Positions 11,296-21,396 are shown, counted from the stretch's first letter. The stretch is 25,495 nucleotides of DNA from Carex sylvatica (GCA_964058845.1 CAXKVR010000863.1:1-25495); one strand, 5' to 3'. Made by a program: numbers and translations. The notes: generated by a model not told the origin, from the sequence alone.

Positions 11296-11302
11296 TATTA
11301 AC
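11296..11302 (+). promoter_or_regulatory. Weakened TATA box of RBR copy B
   Basis: TATTAAC stands where copies A and C have TATAAAC, followed by the conserved CTCTC(C)-rich stretch and preceded by the shared GGGCTTCCAATTTTG block. It lies 81 bp before the ATG at 11377. The one-base change may lower or shift transcription relative to the sisters. Confidence 0.4.
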
Positions 11303-11376
11303 TCTCCCAGAGAGCAACATTTCTGTTTGGCTATCAAGCAAATTGTTGATTTCTATGTATCATATCTTATCATACA

Positions 11377-13063
11377 ATGGGAGAATCATCCTATGCTAAT
11401 ATCAGAGACCAAATAAATGGCTTATCTGGCTTACCTATCATGGAACTATCTTCTTCTGATATCACACATCAAATAGATGATTTCCATGGCGTTGAGATAT
11501 ATGATCCAATACCCATCTCCAATGAGAGCCATGCAGTCGAGTTACTAGAGTCCCAGTTCCAGGAACTCTTCTCAGCTACCACCGGTTCGACACAGCCTGC
11601 AAAGAGAGCAACAAAGGACAGAGGTTCTACTTCTTTATCTTCATCTCAGTCTCTGTCTCAGCTGTTTTGCAAGATATGCATGGAGAATGTACCGGCTGAC
11701 GAGGTGTTCCAGACAAGCAATGCTTGTTCCCATGTATTCTGCCGTGATTGCCTTACCCGCTATCTTAGCACCAAAATCCGAGAGAATATCTCAGTCGTCA
11801 AATGTCCCGATGAGAATTGCAAGGTTGTACTGGAACCAGGAATGTGCCAAGAATTACTTCCTTCTGAGGTTTTTGAAAGGTAATTTAACAATCCTTCTAA
11901 CCTAATTGCTTTTCATTTACTAACCATATTATGTATCTTCTGTTGCAATATATATTTGTTTGTGAACTTGTAGATGCTATTGCAAAAGACTAATTTACTC
12001 CTGGTTTGTGATCTTCAAAGTAACACGGGCCATTAGTATTTGTAAGTCAGAAGTTGAAAGTCTGTTTGTAAGTATAGTTTGAGAATTTGAAATTAAATTC
12101 CTTAACTTTCTCATATATCATAATGCAAATCTGTCTTCAATAATATATATATATATATATATTTTTTTAAAGCTTGGCAGTGGCTGCCAAGTGATCATAT
12201 CTTGAATATTTTCTCTATTTTTAGTCGAACAATATTTCTATTGCATATAACAGGTGGGGGGTCACATTATGTGAATCAATGTTGCTAGATGCACAGAAAT
12301 TCTACTGCCCATTCAAGGACTGCTCAGAACTTATGATGGATGATGGAGAAGAAATTGTGACCAGCTCTGAGTGTCCTAGTTGCCGGAGGTTGTTTTGCGC
12401 TGCATGTAAAGTTGTATGGCATTCTGGCTTGAGTTGCGAGGAGTTCGGTAAACTCGGGGAAGATGAGAGAGCGAAGGAGGATCTTTTGATGATGCAGGTG
12501 GCGAAGGAGAAGAAATGGAGGAGGTGCCCAAGTTGCAAGTACTTTGTGGAGAAGAGAGAGGGTTGCAAGCACATCACTTGCAGGTACTTGACTTAACAAT
12601 GCAAAATCATTGTACAATCAGGTTTCTATTTAGCTGATGGTCAGACTTGCATAGTTGGAATGTTAGAAGTGTTTAATTATGATAGCTGTGGATTTTTGTT
12701 GGAATGTTAAAACTTAAAAATGTTTAATTCTTGGCAATGTTAGGTTATGTTCTTATTTATTCCTATAAAGACTAAAATTAAGCACAAGCGGATCTGGTTA
12801 AGATCAGAGAGCACTAAACCAGAACCAATCCATTAATCCGAACAAGCTGTCCTACTGCTTAAGTCAGGTTCAGTCTAGCTCATGAGGGAAAAAAAATACC
12901 AACTGTGTCTCAAGGCTATCAATTTATGGTTTTGTTCTTTTGGAAGAATTTTTGAATTTGCAGTTGAGATTTTCCCTGAAACATATTATTTCTTGTTTCT
13001 AGGTGTGGTTGTCAGTTTTGCTATGTATGTGGGAGCAATTGGTGGGCTAATCACTCATGCTAG
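11377..13063 (+). CDS. RBR-type E3 ubiquitin ligase, copy B, most complete
   Basis: RSL1/RNF144-like RING1-IBR-RING2 ligase, 297 aa, from exons 11377..11879, 12254..12583 and 13003..13063. Phases and splice borders equal those of copy A. Domains: Ser/acidic N-terminus (1-95); RING1 from Cys98/Cys101 (CKIC) through ACSHVFCRDC and KCPDENC; IBR with CPFKDC, CPSC, FCAAC and WHSGLSC; RING2 with CPSC, GCKHITC (putative catalytic Cys272, then Lys-His), CGCQFCYVC and a closing H-S-C. All zinc ligands expected of the fold appear present. Oddity: relative to A and C, small indels in exon 3 shift the end, so the protein stops right after HSC at 13061 and lacks the CST tail that A and C share. There is no C-terminal membrane segment, unlike some members of this class. 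Intron 1 carries a TA run at 12141-12162. This is the best candidate for a working enzyme in the array. Confidence 0.9.
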
Positions 13064-13621
13064 ATGCAGCACTTGAAGGATTTTGAAATAATATCTGCCC
13101 ATAGATAGAGATGGAAATGAAAATCAGGCTACTCTAATGTTCTTTACTTTCTTTTTGTAATGACAGTTTTCTACAACAGTTTTCTACAACGTTTACCTTT
13201 TTTTTTCTTTTTTTTTCACTTGATCCTGATTTCTACTATATTACTCATTTGCTGTTATGCTAATGATTCATCACTTTGATTAGCGAATAGATCAGTTGCT
13301 TTCAGTGATCAAGGCAATATGATGAAATAGTAAATGTACATGTATCATTGCGTTGCAATTTGCGAGTTTAATTGCCATTTGCTTATTAGTTTGCGCCTTC
13401 AATTAGGTCTATTAAGATTGAAAAGCCTAATAAGCATTAATCTACGAATGTATGTATGATATTGAAAAGCCTTCAATTAATTGTCACTCTCGCAACTGTC
13501 GCAAGCAATCCATCACACACAAAGTAATCCTAAAATTTTGGAAAATTTAGCCAGAGAACTATGTAAATTGTAAATTAAAATAAATCATCAGACATTTCAA
13601 ACATTATTTATATATTATTAT

Positions 13622-13653
13622 AAATTTTAAATTTTAAATTTTAAATTTTAAAT
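13622..13653. repeat. Seven-base minisatellite (AAATTTT)n
   Basis: Four and a half perfect tandem units of AAATTTT directly 5' of the candidate solo LTR. A simple slippage repeat with no sign of function. Confidence 0.9.
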
Positions 13654-13692
13654 CTGTTTATTTTAACTCGTGACGGTACAAATACCAAATAT

Positions 13693-13981
13693 GATACTGT
13701 TGAAGATATCAAATCCAATCAATATAAAAACCGAATCCAATTAGGGTTCCTAACAGCTCTCAACCTTACATAAGTGACCCAAAATATTAGGAAATTTCAT
13801 CTGATGCAAATCAGATTGTAATCAAGCAATATGTAGTAGTGTAAACGTCTATTTGTATATTAGGAAATGGTAACGGCTAGTTAGCTTTTATAAGCACCTG
13901 TAATTTGTGTAAATGAAACAACTCAATCAATACAAAAAAAAAAAAAACATTCTTTTATTCACTGTTATTTGAATCATATAC
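13693..13981 (+). mobile_element. Candidate solo LTR of a copia-like retrotransposon
   Basis: A 279-bp segment (13698-13976) starts TGTTGAAGAT and ends GAATCA, giving the TG...CA borders of an LTR. Inside, in promoter-like order, are CTAGTTAG, TTATAAGCACC (TATA-like, about 13888), GTAATTTGTG and then CAATCAATACAA followed by an A-tract (13934-13947). The flanks are GATAC and TATAC, four of five matching, as an aged 5-bp duplication might look. There is no internal retroelement region. The A-tract also permits reading it as the 3' end of another retroposed sequence. Confidence 0.4.
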
Positions 13982-14528
13982 TGAGTCAGGAAGGTGCATG
14001 GTTGTAGAAGACCCTTTCTACAGTAGAGATTCATATTCTTAATATTCTCGTAGGGATATTTGATTGTAATTAGAGAACTGAGCAGTAAAATATATATATA
14101 TATATATATATATAATTGCATGTATAAATGCAAAAATGGTCTAATATGTGAGAGGTTATGGGTGCAAATTCAAATGGGAGAAATATCCTTTGTTACAAAA
14201 GTTGAAATAAAGAGTCTTGGGTCAGTTGAAACCCCATTACTCGATTTAAAAAAAAAAAATGCAGAAATGAAATGAAGGGTCTATCCATATTCCCAATTCT
14301 CATTAATATATCTCTCTTTCAGGCAAAGCATGAGTGTAATAAGAATCTAATAAATCTATATATTAGACTAGATTAAGATCCTCACAATCTCCCAAGTTAA
14401 TGTCCCAAGTCCCAACTACGAAATAGAAATTACGTACATTGGAAATTATCTCCTGCTTTTTAAAAGCACCCATTACATTAAAGTACTGTCTCCAAAAAAA
14501 CCTTTGGGCTTCCAATTTTGTTTTTCAA

Positions 14529-14535
14529 TATAAAC
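14529..14535 (+). promoter_or_regulatory. TATA box of RBR copy C
   Basis: TATAAAC in the same context as at copy A (CAATATAAACGCTCTCAATG here). Only 28 bp separate its first base from the ATG at 14557, so the normal start of transcription would fall at or just after that ATG. This makes the in-frame ATG at 14614 (context TTCATGG) a serious alternative translation start. Confidence 0.55.
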
Positions 14536-14556
14536 GCTCTCAATGAGTAGTAATAT

Positions 14557-15912
14557 ATGCATCTATTGGAAGACGGAGAACCATTCTATAATCATTTCAC
14601 ACACAATACTTTCATGGCAACCAAGTACAGAGGATTTTTGTCTTCATCTCAGTCTCAGCAATTTTGCAAGATTTGTATGGAGAATGTACACGATATGTTC
14701 CAGACAAGTAATGCTTGTCCTCATGTATTCTGCCGTGGTTGCCTTAGCCACTATCTTGGCACCAAAATCCAAGAGACTATCTCCGTTGTAAAATGCCCCG
14801 ATGATAATTGCAAGGTTGTACTGGAACCGGGAATGTGCAAGGAATTACTTCCTTCTGAGGTTTTCAAAAGGTGATCTAACAATTCTATTAACATAACCTT
14901 AAATTTAAGAAACAATTCTATTACCTTAATTGATTTATGAACTGAATTTTGCATGGCCTATTGCAATATTTGTTTGTGATCTTATAGATGCTATTGCGAA
15001 AAAAACAATTTTGTCCTGCTTGTGATTTTCCAAGTAACATAGACCATTAATATTTGTACGTTGGAAGTTGAAAGTCATACTGTAAGTACAGTTTGAGAAT
15101 TTTAAAATATTACATTAAATTCCCCAAATTTTCTCATATATCATATTCTAAACCTGAATATTATTATAATTCAAGTTGAACAATAATTAATTCTATTGCA
15201 TATATATAACAGGTGGGAGAAAGCATTTTGCGAATCAATGTTGCTAGATGCACAGAAATTCTACTGCCCATTCAAGGACTGCTCGGTACTTTTGGTGGAT
15301 GATGGAGAAGAAATCGTGACCAGCTCTGAATGTTACAGTTGCCGGAGGATGTTTTGCGCCGCATGTAAAGTTGAATGGCATTCTGGATTGAGTTGTGAGG
15401 AGTATGGTAAACTCGGAGAAGATGAGAGAGCGAAAGAGGATCTCTTGATGATTCAATTGGCAAAGGAGAAGAATTGGAGGAGGTGCGCTAGTTGCAAGTA
15501 CTTTGTGGAGATGACAGATGGTTGCTTGCACATCATTTGCAGGTAGTTGACTTCATCACAATGCAAAGTCATGGTAACTGATGTGTTTTATTTTATTTTT
15601 GCCTTAACGGTCCAACTTTGAAATTTAATTATAGAGACAATATATATTGCAAGTACAATTCTACTGTTTACAAAGTTTGATCCGAATGGCTATTAAGTAA
15701 AATTAGTTGATCAAATGCCAAATTCTAGAAAATTTGGTGCTTCATGTTATCTCGCGTCGGTGGTTCGTTCTTTTTGAACAACTTTTTAATTTGAAGTTAG
15801 AGTTGAGATTTCCTCTGTAACATATGTATAATTTTTTGGTTGTAGGTGTGGTTTTGAGTTTTGTTATAGATGTGGGAACAAGTGGGCTCTCATTCATGAC
15901 TGCAGCACTTGA
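14557..15912 (+). CDS. RBR-type E3 ubiquitin ligase-like protein, copy C, shortened N-terminus
   Basis: RING1-IBR-RING2 protein of the same class, 236 aa from ATG 14557 (217 aa from 14614), exons 14557..14870, 15213..15542 and 15846..15912. RING1 keeps its first zinc pair (Cys37/Cys40, CKIC) and FCRGC, but two residues are missing between them (MENVHDMFQ against MENVPADEVFQ). The IBR has SECYSC for SECPSC. RING2 has CASC for CPSC, DGCLHIIC with putative catalytic Cys209, and ends HDCST. The ancestral start, aligned to MGEP of copy A, is now Asp (GAC at 14572-14574), and about 140 bp of the N-terminal coding region are deleted, so the Ser-rich head is nearly gone. All splice sites and the frame remain open. 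It could be a functional short ligase or a recent pseudogene. The start choice is uncertain. Confidence 0.83.
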
Positions 15913-16114
15913 ATGATTTTGAATTAAGGGAGAGATATCTTCCTAGAGATGGACAATCAAAATCAGGATACTTTAGTGTCCTTTACTTTTTGTTTGTAAT
16001 GCTACAAGCCTACAACATTTTTTTTTTCTCACTTCTATCTGGTTTTTTTTTCCTACAACATTATTGTCCTTTCTCAGAGATGGACAATGATTTTTATTTT
16101 TGGTTTTTCCATTT

Positions 16115-16181
16115 CTAATTTGTATACCTTATAAAAAAAATAAAAAATACCATGTCATTTACTAATTTGTATACCTTATAA
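16115..16181. repeat. 20-bp direct repeat after copy C
   Basis: CTAATTTGTATACCTTATAA occurs at 16115-16134 and 16162-16181, separated by 27 A-rich bases. This is a short local duplication at the distal edge of unit C. A second small duplication in the same flank repeats AGAGATGGACAAT near 15945 and 16077. Confidence 0.75.
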
Positions 16182-17189
16182 TAAGCAGATCGAGGTGATA
16201 ATTAAGTATGTAATTCTTCTCTAAATTAATAAGGGAATTAATATTCTAACTTCAAAACAAAACAAAAACTAACATTCTAAATCGTAGCAAGGAGGAGAAA
16301 TTTATTGTGGAAAATTGTATGATCTAGTTATCTGTTCTAGCCTTATTGGTCTGTTCAGATCAGAAAATAAAAAATTTATTTATGTTTTATTTTTAATTTG
16401 TTGTTGCATTAATATTGAATATTATGATTTAGATATTACAAAATTATACTTACATTTTTATTTTGTTTTGTTATATATTTATTATGGCTTATATTAAGGT
16501 TTATCAAGCTCATCTGCATATGGAGTACAACCACACTACAATTCAAGTAGTAATTGAGAATTTTCTAACACATACAAATCATATGTTGGATATGAAGATA
16601 TTAATAATTCTTTATTTGACACTACATTAATGTCTTTTTTTTTTTGGTTTTGCACAACAATATTCTCATTCGTATTTTAATACAAAGGACGATGAGATGA
16701 TCCAACCAGCTCGGCATAGCTTCTGGCAATAAAAAATGTATTCTATTTGTAATGCTTGTATTATATTATATAATTAGTGGATTATTAGAGTGTAATATTT
16801 TGTCTTAATATGATTTTTTTACAAATTATTTTTTTCAATTTGGCTACAAAACAAGTTTCTGCCAAAAAAATTCGAGTATCGATCCAATTCTTCTGATTCC
16901 GGTTGATTCATCCGATTCTAATTCCACGGTCAAGAATCCAAATCCAATTTTGATTTTGAGTTTCAGAACCACGAACAATACACTACAATAAATAATCACA
17001 TTGACCAAAACTAAGCAATATTAATGTGGTTTACCTTTTTAAGTAATAATCCAATAGAATTATTGCCATTCATACTATAAATGTTGTATTAGTAATGCTT
17101 TCAAAATTCTCGAACTCTTGCATTGTTTCAACTTTAAGGCTGTCCCCAACTGGCTCATGATTTGTTCTCTAAATTTTGCTCAGATTTGT
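16182..17189. other. Intergenic, no gene seen
   Basis: About 1 kb of AT-rich DNA between unit C and the distal duplicated block. The only larger ORF (about 60 codons near 16315) is low-complexity and Phe/Ile/Tyr-rich, with no motif. No RNA gene or clear transposon end was found. Confidence 0.5.
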
Positions 17190-17303
17190 TCCTGCGATAT
17201 TTTCCACAAAGATATACCAATTGTCTAAGGAAACTGAAAATTTGTAAGAGGAGAAGAAATTAAATTCCCCTATAATAAACGTTAATTCCTTGTATTTTTT
17301 GCA

Positions 17304-18095
17304 GTAATTTAGTCTAAAACTGTAAAAAAAAATTTGTGGTTTCATTTTTTTATTTAAATAAAATATTTATAATTTATTTATTTTTTGTATTGAAATATTA
17401 GAAATATTAAACTTTTTTTTTGAAAATAGATGAAATACTATATAATTTGATTTATTAGAAAGACTGCTACAAATAACTCGGATCAACATTTTTCATGTCG
17501 AATTTTTTTGTTGTAAGAAAAATTAATATATTTTCTTTATGTGTTATTAGAAAAAAATAAAAATGCTTGGATTTTTAGTTATTAATCTCAGTTCAAAAAT
17601 CACTTCTAAGTAAATACATAAAATATTGTTATTCTTCTAGTACATTTAATTTCTAAAAAGTTGTATCTATTTTTGAAAAAAAAAATTTAAGTTATTTAAT
17701 GATTGTTATTAAAAAGAATTCTCAAAATAGATACAACTTTTTATAAATTAAATATACTAGAAAGATCACAATATTTATGTATTACCTAGAAGTGACTTTT
17801 AAACCGGGATCAATAACTCAGAATCCAAGTATTTTTATTTTTTTCAATAACTCATAGAGAAATATATTAATTTTTCTTACAGCTGCAAAAAATCCAGCAT
17901 AAAAAATGTTGATCCGGATTATTTGTAGCAGTCTTTATAATAAATCAAATTATATAGTATTTCATCTATTTTCAAAGAAATATATTAAATATTATTTCAA
18001 TAAAAAAATTATAAATATTTCTATTTAAATAATACAAAATTGAAAAAAAAAAAATTGAAACCGCAAATTTTTTTTGCGGTAATTCAGTCTAAAAC
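17304..18095. mobile_element. Long foldback element, arms of about 360 bp
   Basis: Bases 17321-17685 read again as reverse complement in 17710-18078, with scattered mismatches and small indels. Matching landmarks include ATAGATGAAATAC, AGACTGCTACAAATAA, GATCAACATTTTT, AGTCACTTCTA/AATCACTTCTA and AAGTTGTATCTATTTT. The loop is only about 25 bp, near 17695. Outside the palindrome, a 17-bp direct repeat with one mismatch (GTAATTYAGTCTAAAAC, 17304-17320 and 18079-18095) may be a target duplication, long for a DNA transposon. Non-coding. A transcript would fold into a very long hairpin, which could feed small-RNA production (inference). Confidence 0.75.
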
Positions 18096-18543
18096 CTCAA
18101 AATAAAATTTGCAGTCTGGATAGATTTTAAAATAACGCAAAAATCTAAATAGTTTATGAAATTTCATATTTTTTTTGGATATTAATAAAATTTTCGGTAT
18201 ACTTGTGGTAAATGAGCGAGCTGGTATAGCTAGGCGAAAGGTTTATAGCAACGTAATTTGTCGAGTTTTATAAAAATACCTAAATTTATAAATATTTTAT
18301 TATAAATAATCAAGTTCAGAACGAAATTTTAAAAATACCCAAGGCGTGAAAGAATTTCACAGCCCGAAATTTTTAATCTGGGTCGTGAAAAAATTTCACG
18401 CTTGGAATTTTTTTTTGTGTGCTTGCAGCACTATAAATAGAGTTTAAAGAAAGAAAATATCTACGATTTGAGTTTTTTTTTTATGTATATATAATATATG
18501 TATAATATATGTATATGTATATATAATACAATATATGTATATA

Positions 18544-18960
18544 GAGAGTGACTAATATGCATTCGTATGCATATGGACCGAAATATCCAAATTTGAAATT
18601 TCAAAATCCAAAAAGTCGATCTGAACTGTTTATCTTGTTCTCCATATTAATATGTGCTTGGAGACCAAATTTTACATTTTTCTGAATTTTTTACTATTTA
18701 TTAAGCCACTTTGAAAATTGTTGATCCAACGGTGACTTAACAAAACAGTAAAATCAGCAGCCACTGTTAGATTAATAATTTTCAAAGTGGCTTAATAAAT
18801 AGTAAAAAAATTCAGAAAAATATAAAATTTGGTCTCCAAGAACATATTAATATGGAGAACAAGTTGAACGGTTCATATCGACTTTTTGAATTTTGAAATT
18901 TCAAATTTAGACCGTATGTATTTCAGCCCATATGCATACGAATGCATATTAGTCACTCTC
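18544..18960. mobile_element. Foldback unit 1 (GAGAGTGACTAATATGC ends)
   Basis: A 417-bp inverted repeat: GAGAGTGACTAATATGCATT at the left is mirrored as AATGCATATTAGTCACTCTC at the right end. The arms continue inward through CATATGG, the TTTGAAATTTCAAA segment and CATATTAATATG. The centre (about 18720-18800) carries the family core: CCACTTTGAAAAT, TGATCCAACGGTG, CAGTAAAATCAGCAG. Both flanks are TATA/TATG-rich. No coding content. Confidence 0.85.
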
Positions 18961-18987
18961 ATGTATATATATGTATATGTATGCATA

Positions 18988-19363
18988 GAGGAGGGATCAA
19001 ATTACACTCTTTTTTTGGTGACACCGGTTACGCCCCATGTTTACAAAGTCCAAATAGTCGATCCAAACCGTTCAACTTGTTGGATATATTAAAATGTGCT
19101 TGCAGATCAAATTTTACATTTTTCTGAATTTTTTTACTATTTATTAAGATGGGTAAAAAATTCAACGGTCTGAATATAGCGATTTTGTTAAATACTTAAT
19201 AAATAGTAAAAAAATTTCAAAAAATATAAAATTTGATTTGCAAGCACATTTTAACATATCCAATAAGTTGAACGGTTTGGATCGACTGTTTGAATTTTGA
19301 AAATTTTGAAAATAAAGAGTGTAATTCGATGTCACCAAAAAGAGTGTAATCAGATCCCTCCTC
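18988..19363. mobile_element. Foldback unit 2 (GAGGAGGGATC ends)
   Basis: A 376-bp inverted repeat with ends GAGGAGGGATC and GATCCCTCCTC, next to ACACTCTTTTT...GGTGACA and its mirror. The arms contain the family core words TTTACTATTTATTAA, CAAATTTTACATTTTTCTGA and AACCGTTCAACTTGTTGGAT, but the central Ala-rich loop differs from units 1 and 3-5 (GATGGGTAAAAAATTC). Flanked on the right by a TA run (19364-19388). Confidence 0.8.
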
Positions 19364-19388
19364 ATATATATATATATATATATATATA

Positions 19389-19776
19389 GAGGTTGGCTAC
19401 TATGCTTATATAAGCATATCCCCACATATGCTTATAACTCATTTTTGTGCTTCCAATGTCCAAATGGTCGATCTGAACCATTCATCATGTTCTCCATATT
19501 AATATGTGCTTGGAAACTAAATTTTACATTTTTCGAAATTTTTTTACTATTTATGAAGCCACTTTGAAAATCGCTGATCCAACGGTGGCTGCACAAAACA
19601 GTAAAATCAGCAGCCACCGTTGGATTAATAATTTTCAAAGTGGCTTAATAAATAGTAAAAAAATTCCGAAAAATGTAAAATTTAGTTTCCAAGCACATAT
19701 TAATATGGAGAACATGATGAACGGTTCAGATCGACCATTTGGACATTGGAAGCACAAAAATGAGTTATAAGCATAT
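19389..19776. mobile_element. Foldback unit 3 (GAGGTTGGCTACTATGC ends, right end truncated)
   Basis: The left end is GAGGTTGGCTACTATGCTTA, and the inner arms match those of unit 4 closely. The right arm stops at TTATAAGCATAT and runs straight into a short TA tract and unit 4; about 40 terminal bases present in unit 4 are absent. The core is GATCCAACGGTGGCTGCACA with CAGCAGCCACCGTTGGAT. Confidence 0.82.
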
Positions 19777-19783
19777 ATATATA

Positions 19784-20208
19784 GAGGTTGGCTACTATGC
19801 TTATATAAGCATATCCCCACATATGCTTATAACTCATTTTTGTGCTTCCAATGTTCAAATGGTCGATCTGAACCGTTCATCTTGTTCTCCATATTAATAT
19901 GTGCTTGGAAACTAAATTTTACATTTTTCTGAATTTTTTTATTATTTATTAAGCCACTTTGAAAATCGCTGATCCAACGGTGGCTGCACAAAATAGTAAA
20001 ATCAGCAGCCATCGTTGGATTAATAATTTTCAAAGTGGCTTAATAAATAGTAAAAAAATTCAGAAAAATGTAAAATTTGGTCTCCAAGCACATATTAATA
20101 TGGAGAACAAGATGAACGGTTCAGATCGACCATTTGGACATTGGAAGCACAAAAATGAATTATAAGCATATGTGGGGATATGCTTATATAAGCATAGTAG
20201 CCAATCTC
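19784..20208. mobile_element. Foldback unit 4 (complete, 425 bp)
   Basis: Full-length version of unit 3 in the same orientation. The ends GAGGTTGGC and GCCAATCTC, the TATGCTTATATAAGCATA self-complementary word and the CCCCACATATG box are mirrored at both ends. Units 3 and 4 are nearly identical where they overlap, so they are the youngest pair. TA runs flank both sides (19773-19783 and 20209-20225). Confidence 0.87.
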
Positions 20209-20236
20209 TATATATATATATATATAATATAATAAT

Positions 20237-20854
20237 GAGTAAGGCTATCGTACTTTGCAAAGTAAACACCTCATTTTGCTTTGCATTTGTGTCCTTTGGA
20301 TCTGCATTAAAAATCGTGTGGATCAATCCGATGGGATTCAAGAAAATATCGCTGAAATGAGTAAAAATGCATCTCCAGTAACTGGAGGCGTCCAGTAATT
20401 AAACTCCCATCTCTCCATGTCTCTCACGCGTATTCTTACCCAGCCCTAAATCAAAATCAGATCGCTGCTCTCCTCCTCCCTCGGCGAGCACCGCCAGACC
20501 CTCTCCTCTCGCGATTTTTGCATCTCATCTCTCTCGGCTACTCTCCTCTCGCTCATATCTTCTCCTGACCTCTCCTCTCCCGGCTGTTCTCCTCTTGCTC
20601 GCATTGCAGCCATCTCACGCCTCCTGTCGCTGGAGAGGGGTGGTTGTCGCTGGAGATAGTGGTTTTCAATGACCATTGAATTTTGTACTCATTTTAATAA
20701 ATAGTAAAAAAAAAATTTAAAAATGTAAAATTTGGTTTCCAAGGACATTTTATTGTGGAGATTATGTTGAACGGTTTGGATCGATGATTTGGACTTTGAA
20801 AATGTAGAAAATTATTGTTGTAACTCAAAAATTATTGTAAGTTGATCCCTTCTC
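20237..20854. mobile_element. Foldback unit 6 carrying a foreign GC-rich segment
   Basis: The right half (about 20690-20854) is a recognisable family arm: TTTAATAAATAGTAAAA, AATGTAAAATTTGGTTTCCA, TGAACGGTTTGGATCGA, ending TTGATCCCTTCTC. The left end (GAGTAAGGCTATC from 20237) resembles the mirror of that right end, but the left arm is otherwise replaced by unrelated DNA. That DNA includes about 300 bp of GC/CT-rich sequence (20385-20680), which resembles a plant 5' UTR or first exon. This is the pattern of a gene fragment captured inside a small transposon (Pack-type). The left boundary is weak. Confidence 0.5.
20385..20680. other. GC/CT-rich captured segment inside foldback unit 6
   Basis: About 300 bp with repeated CTCTCCTC and CTCTCTC words, CCAGCCCTAAATC and GCGAGCACCGCCAG, very different in composition from the AT-rich element around it. 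The minus strand has a 76-codon ORF (20676-20446) rich in Glu and Arg, most simply explained by the CT bias. I could not link it to a known gene. The source would be a host gene's 5' region if the capture idea is right. Confidence 0.45.
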
Positions 20855-20888
20855 ATTATACATATATTATATTATATATACATATATA

Positions 20889-21313
20889 GAAGTTGGCTAC
20901 TATGCTTATATAAGCATATCCCTACATATTTTTATAACTTATTTTTGTGTTTTCAATATTCAAATGGTCAATCTGAACCGTTAGATGTGGTCTCTATATT
21001 AAAATGTGCTTGAAGACCAAATTTTACATTTTTCTGAATTTTTTTACTATTTATTAAGCCATTTTGAAAATCGCTGATCCAACAGTGACTTAACAAAATA
21101 GTAAAATCAGAAGTCACCGTTGGATCAGCGATTTTTAAAGTGGCTTAATAAATAGTAAAAAAATTCAGAAAAATATAAAATTTGGTCTACAAGCACATTT
21201 CAATATAGATATCACATTTAACGGTTTAGATCGACCATTTAGACATTGAAAACACAAAAATGAATTACAAGCATATATGGAGATATGCTTATATAAGCAT
21301 AGTAGCCAACTTC
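20889..21313. mobile_element. Foldback unit 5 (GAAGTTGGC ends, 425 bp)
   Basis: Same length and end design as unit 4 (GAAGTTGGCTACTATGCTTA mirrored as TAAGCATAGTAGCCAACTTC) but more diverged in the arms, so an older insertion or subfamily. The core word GATCCAACAGTGACTTAACA resembles unit 1 more than unit 4. Flanked by CATATATA and TACATATATA tracts. Confidence 0.85.
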
Positions 21314-21344
21314 TACATATATATACATATATTATATTATATTA

Positions 21345-21396
21345 CATCTACATCTACATCTACATCTACATCTACATCTACATCTACATCTACATC

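Larger units (their letters stand above)
3746..16060 (+). repeat. Tandem array of three RBR-ligase duplication units
   Basis: Three copies of a roughly 2-3 kb unit lie in direct orientation: A about 3746-6715, B about 10531-13540 (with a proximal ARID4 piece at 10421-10515), and C about 14060-16060. Similarity runs through upstream DNA, all three exons, both introns and the 3' flank, so these are genomic duplications and not retrocopies. A and B share 5' and 3' flanks that C lacks, so C is a shorter or more eroded copy. Simple-sequence tracts differ at the equivalent upstream position: poly-A in A (near 4236), TA runs in B (about 11016-11048) and C (about 14091-14114). Boundaries are by eye, good to some tens of bases. 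Confidence 0.85.

Noticed and set aside
12302..12617. Minus-strand ORFs opposite exon 2 of the RBR genes
   Set aside because: They recur opposite the same exon in all three copies because the sense strand is conserved; they are shadows.
19432..20165. Several ORFs of 60-90 codons on both strands with near-identical peptides
   Set aside because: They are translations of foldback arms: the same peptide appears on both strands because the units are palindromic. No gene.
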